Shown here piece by piece: positions 13,531-15,175 of a stretch of DNA of 15,175 nucleotides. Under the pieces are notes generated by a model. That model did not search any database. It was given only the letters and a program-made list of their open reading frames with translations, and was not told the DNA's origin. Numbering within the stretch: position 1 is the first letter of the stretch; every line of letters begins with the position of its first letter. The position numbers and the translations under genes were made by a program. Source of the stretch: an uncultured Lachnospiraceae bacterium. GTDB lineage: Bacteria; Bacillota_A; Clostridia; Lachnospirales; Lachnospiraceae. The stretch is from contig USDU01000037.1 of NCBI GenBank assembly GCA_900553635.1, forward strand, positions 1 to 15,175. The letters run 5' to 3'.

Positions 13531-13823
13531 TGTTCTCCTCCTATCCGCTCCCGGCAGTGAATCACCAGCTGCTCCCGCTCTACGCGAAATTCCGCCTCCG
13601 AAACTTCTTTATTTACAAGCAGTTCTGTCTTTTCCATATCCATTTTCTCCCGTCTCCTGCCAAATCGCCGCTGTCCCCGAAAGCCCGCAAGGCAGGCTAT
13701 GGCCGGGCCGATCTCCCAACGCACAAACAGGGCCGCCGTTCCAATAAACGACATGCCTGCGGCGATTTCCAAAAACAACCCAAGCCTGTGAAATACTTGC
13801 AGGCGCGTCATGACCTCTCCCAT
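13527..13823 (-). CDS. Small membrane protein of the kinase/Ig cassette
   Basis: 98 residues; I do not recognise a family. Residues about 14-34 form a hydrophobic membrane segment (LGLFLEIAAGMSFIGTAALFV), and a shorter hydrophobic stretch follows (38-48), suggesting a membrane hairpin. Next comes a very basic patch (RGQRRFGRRREK, 49-60) and a charged tail rich in Glu. The ATG at 13823 is preferred because AGGAGG lies six bases upstream; the TTG at 13829 abuts that ribosome binding site. It begins two bases after the kinase stop and its own stop overlaps the TTG of the Ig-repeat gene, so all three should be made together. A linking or accessory role is inference. Confidence 0.75.
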   Translation of the reverse strand: MGEVMTRLQVFHRLGLFLEIAAGMSFIGTAALFVRWEIGPAIACLAGFRGQRRFGRRREKMDMEKTELLVNKEVSEAEFRVEREQLVIHCRERIGGEH

Positions 13824-13825
13824 AT

Positions 13826-15175
13826 TCAACCTCCTGATTTTCTGCCTCCGTAAACCGATTCCAGCAGCCGCTCTGCCTTCCGGATCATGTCCGTCAGTTC
13901 CTGCTTTTCCGCCGCTATCGCCTTTTGCTCCACATCCGAAAGCTCTCCAAAATCCGTTCCCAGCCTTTTTCTGATCTCCAGAAGGGCTGACTCAAGCTCC
14001 TCACGTTCCACACCTGCCTTCTGAAATTCCGCTCCCCGGGTGATGATCTGTCCTACCAGCTCCTGGTACATCACCAGCGCCGTTCGTGCATTATCCTCCG
14101 CCACCAGATTGCCCCGGGTCAGGGCCGACAGATCCGCCCAGTACTGTCCATAGGAAATCAGATCGTCCCCCGCCTCGTCGGCCTGACCAATCCGGGTATA
14201 ATAATCGGCGATCGCATAGAGCCTCTCCGCCCGTCCCTCCTGCCAGGCGTTCAGCTTTCCTGAATCAGCCGCCGCTTTCAGCCAGATCCGCGCATTCTTT
14301 TTTCCTGCGTTCTCCTCATACTTATAAAAATAGGCAATCCCTGCCTGATAGGCAAATTCCGCATAGCCCCTTTTATTTTCCCGGAACAGCTGCTCCCAGG
14401 TTTTTCCATCTCCTTCATAGCGAATCAGCAGTCCCCGCAGCCGCTCGCTCTCTGCTGCTGTCAGGAGCTGATCATCCAGAAAGCCATCCTCCAGCAGCGT
14501 CATCCACCCATCCGCGCGCTTCGGATCCAGGGAAATGGCTTTTTCACAGGCTGCCAGCTCCTCCTCTTTTTTTGTGGCGTTCCCTGCTGCCAGAAGCCAG
14601 GCACCGTAGCTGTCCCGCCGCAATTGCCGTTCCGCTGCCCCGGACGCCGCCGCGCTGACGCCCAGCAGGAATGTCAGTCCCAGAACCGCCGAAAACCGCC
14701 GCAGCTTTTTCTTTTGTTCCATCCGATACGCCGCGTCCTGCTCCCAGTAATGACGCAGCGCGTAAGACAATTCTTCCGCACTCTGATAACGCCCCGCCTT
14801 TTCCTTCTGTACACACCGCTCTACAATGGCCTCCAGACCCGCCGGGATCTCCGCCCTCAGGGCGCGCAGCGGCTGCAGCCTGTGGGGACCTTCCCCGGTC
14901 AGCAGCTGAAACAGCATGACACCCAGACAGTAGATATCCGTCCGGGCGTCGCTCTGCCCCTCCTCATACTGCTCCGGCGCCGCGTAGCCGCAGGTTCCGA
15001 GCGCCACCGTGTCCGTCGAAAGCTCCGGTCGGAATTCCCGGGCCGCCCCCAGATCAATCAGCACAATGGTTCCGTCCGGCTTAAGCATTACGTTGGAAGG
15101 CTTCATATCCCGGTATATGACAGGCGGCGACTGTCTGTGCAGATAAGTCAGTACCTGACAGAGCTGTCCGGCCCA
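13826..15175 (-). CDS. Membrane Ser/Thr protein kinase with extracytoplasmic TPR-like region (N-terminus outside window)
   Basis: 449 residues are visible; the frame is open through base 15175, so the ATP-binding lobe lies outside. Numbered from 15175, the catalytic loop reads YRDMKPSN (21-28; D23, K25 and N28 present), the metal motif is DLG instead of DFG (41-43), GTCGYAAPEQY (60-70) gives the APE motif, DIYCLG (80-85) follows, and GRY (about 128-130) carries the subdomain XI Arg. A single membrane helix (about 161-181) separates the kinase from ~270 outside residues, helical and TPR-like (ACEKAISLDPKRADGW), ending in a charged helix. This is a PknB-like layout with a TPR-like sensor in place of PASTA. 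It is co-translated with the small membrane protein and the Ig-repeat protein. Confidence 0.92.
   Translation of the reverse strand, partial: WAGQLCQVLTYLHRQSPPVIYRDMKPSNVMLKPDGTIVLIDLGAAREFRPELSTDTVALGTCGYAAPEQYEEGQSDARTDIYCLGVMLFQLLTGEGPHRLQPLRALRAEIPAGLEAIVERCVQKEKAGRYQSAEELSYALRHYWEQDAAYRMEQKKKLRRFSAVLGLTFLLGVSAAASGAAERQLRRDSYGAWLLAAGNATKKEEELAACEKAISLDPKRADGWMTLLEDGFLDDQLLTAAESERLRGLLIRYEGDGKTWEQLFRENKRGYAEFAYQAGIAYFYKYEENAGKKNARIWLKAAADSGKLNAWQEGRAERLYAIADYYTRIGQADEAGDDLISYGQYWADLSALTRGNLVAEDNARTALVMYQELVGQIITRGAEFQKAGVEREELESALLEIRKRLGTDFGELSDVEQKAIAAEKQELTDMIRKAERLLESVYGGRKSGG

Overview
The window reads as chromosomal core DNA of a low-to-mid GC Firmicute, most likely a Clostridia/Lachnospiraceae-type gut anaerobe. 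The grounds are strong AGGAGG ribosome binding sites, Firmicute-style sigma-A promoters, an L20-type leader ahead of infC-rpmI-rplT, an ATT-started infC, TTG starts, and the gene families present. This is inferred from gene content, not from a database match. Every supported gene is on the minus strand, so transcription runs from base 15175 towards base 1.

In transcription order: (1) 15175-10016 is a translationally coupled cassette. It holds a membrane Ser/Thr protein kinase (its N-terminus lies outside the window), a 98-residue membrane protein, and a very large secreted, membrane-anchored protein of Ig-like repeats. The large gene is interrupted by a -1 frame change at an A5 run (11863-11867). 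(2) 10019-8576 is infC-rpmI-rplT, with a sigma-A promoter, an attenuator leader and a terminator. (3) 8568-6475 is a metal-homeostasis pair behind a Fur-family-like box. It has a CobW/COG0523 P-loop protein with a large His-rich insert, and a CobW-like protein carrying a C-terminal domain that resembles YcgQ/TIGR03943. (4) 6456-5849 is an Lrp/AsnC regulator with its own promoter, a terminator-like hairpin in its leader, and a terminator that overlaps its stop codon. (5) 5836-2473 is a DUF1653 gene, trkA and trkH, making a potassium-uptake operon. (6) 2411-1474 is an Mrp/NBP35 Fe-S carrier ATPase with its own promoter. (7) 1432-107 is an AbgA-like M20 amidohydrolase. A 63-nt near-perfect palindrome occupies the first bases of the window. 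No stretch over 300 bases lacks a gene, and no tRNA, rRNA, CRISPR array or insertion sequence was seen.

The most interesting parts are the kinase/small membrane protein/Ig-repeat cassette with its broken (or recoded) reading frame, and the CobW pair. In that pair neither protein has a recognisable NKxD guanine-specificity motif, and the second appears fused to an OB-like domain known from another metal-linked family. The lrp leader hairpin and the terminal palindrome are also worth checking.
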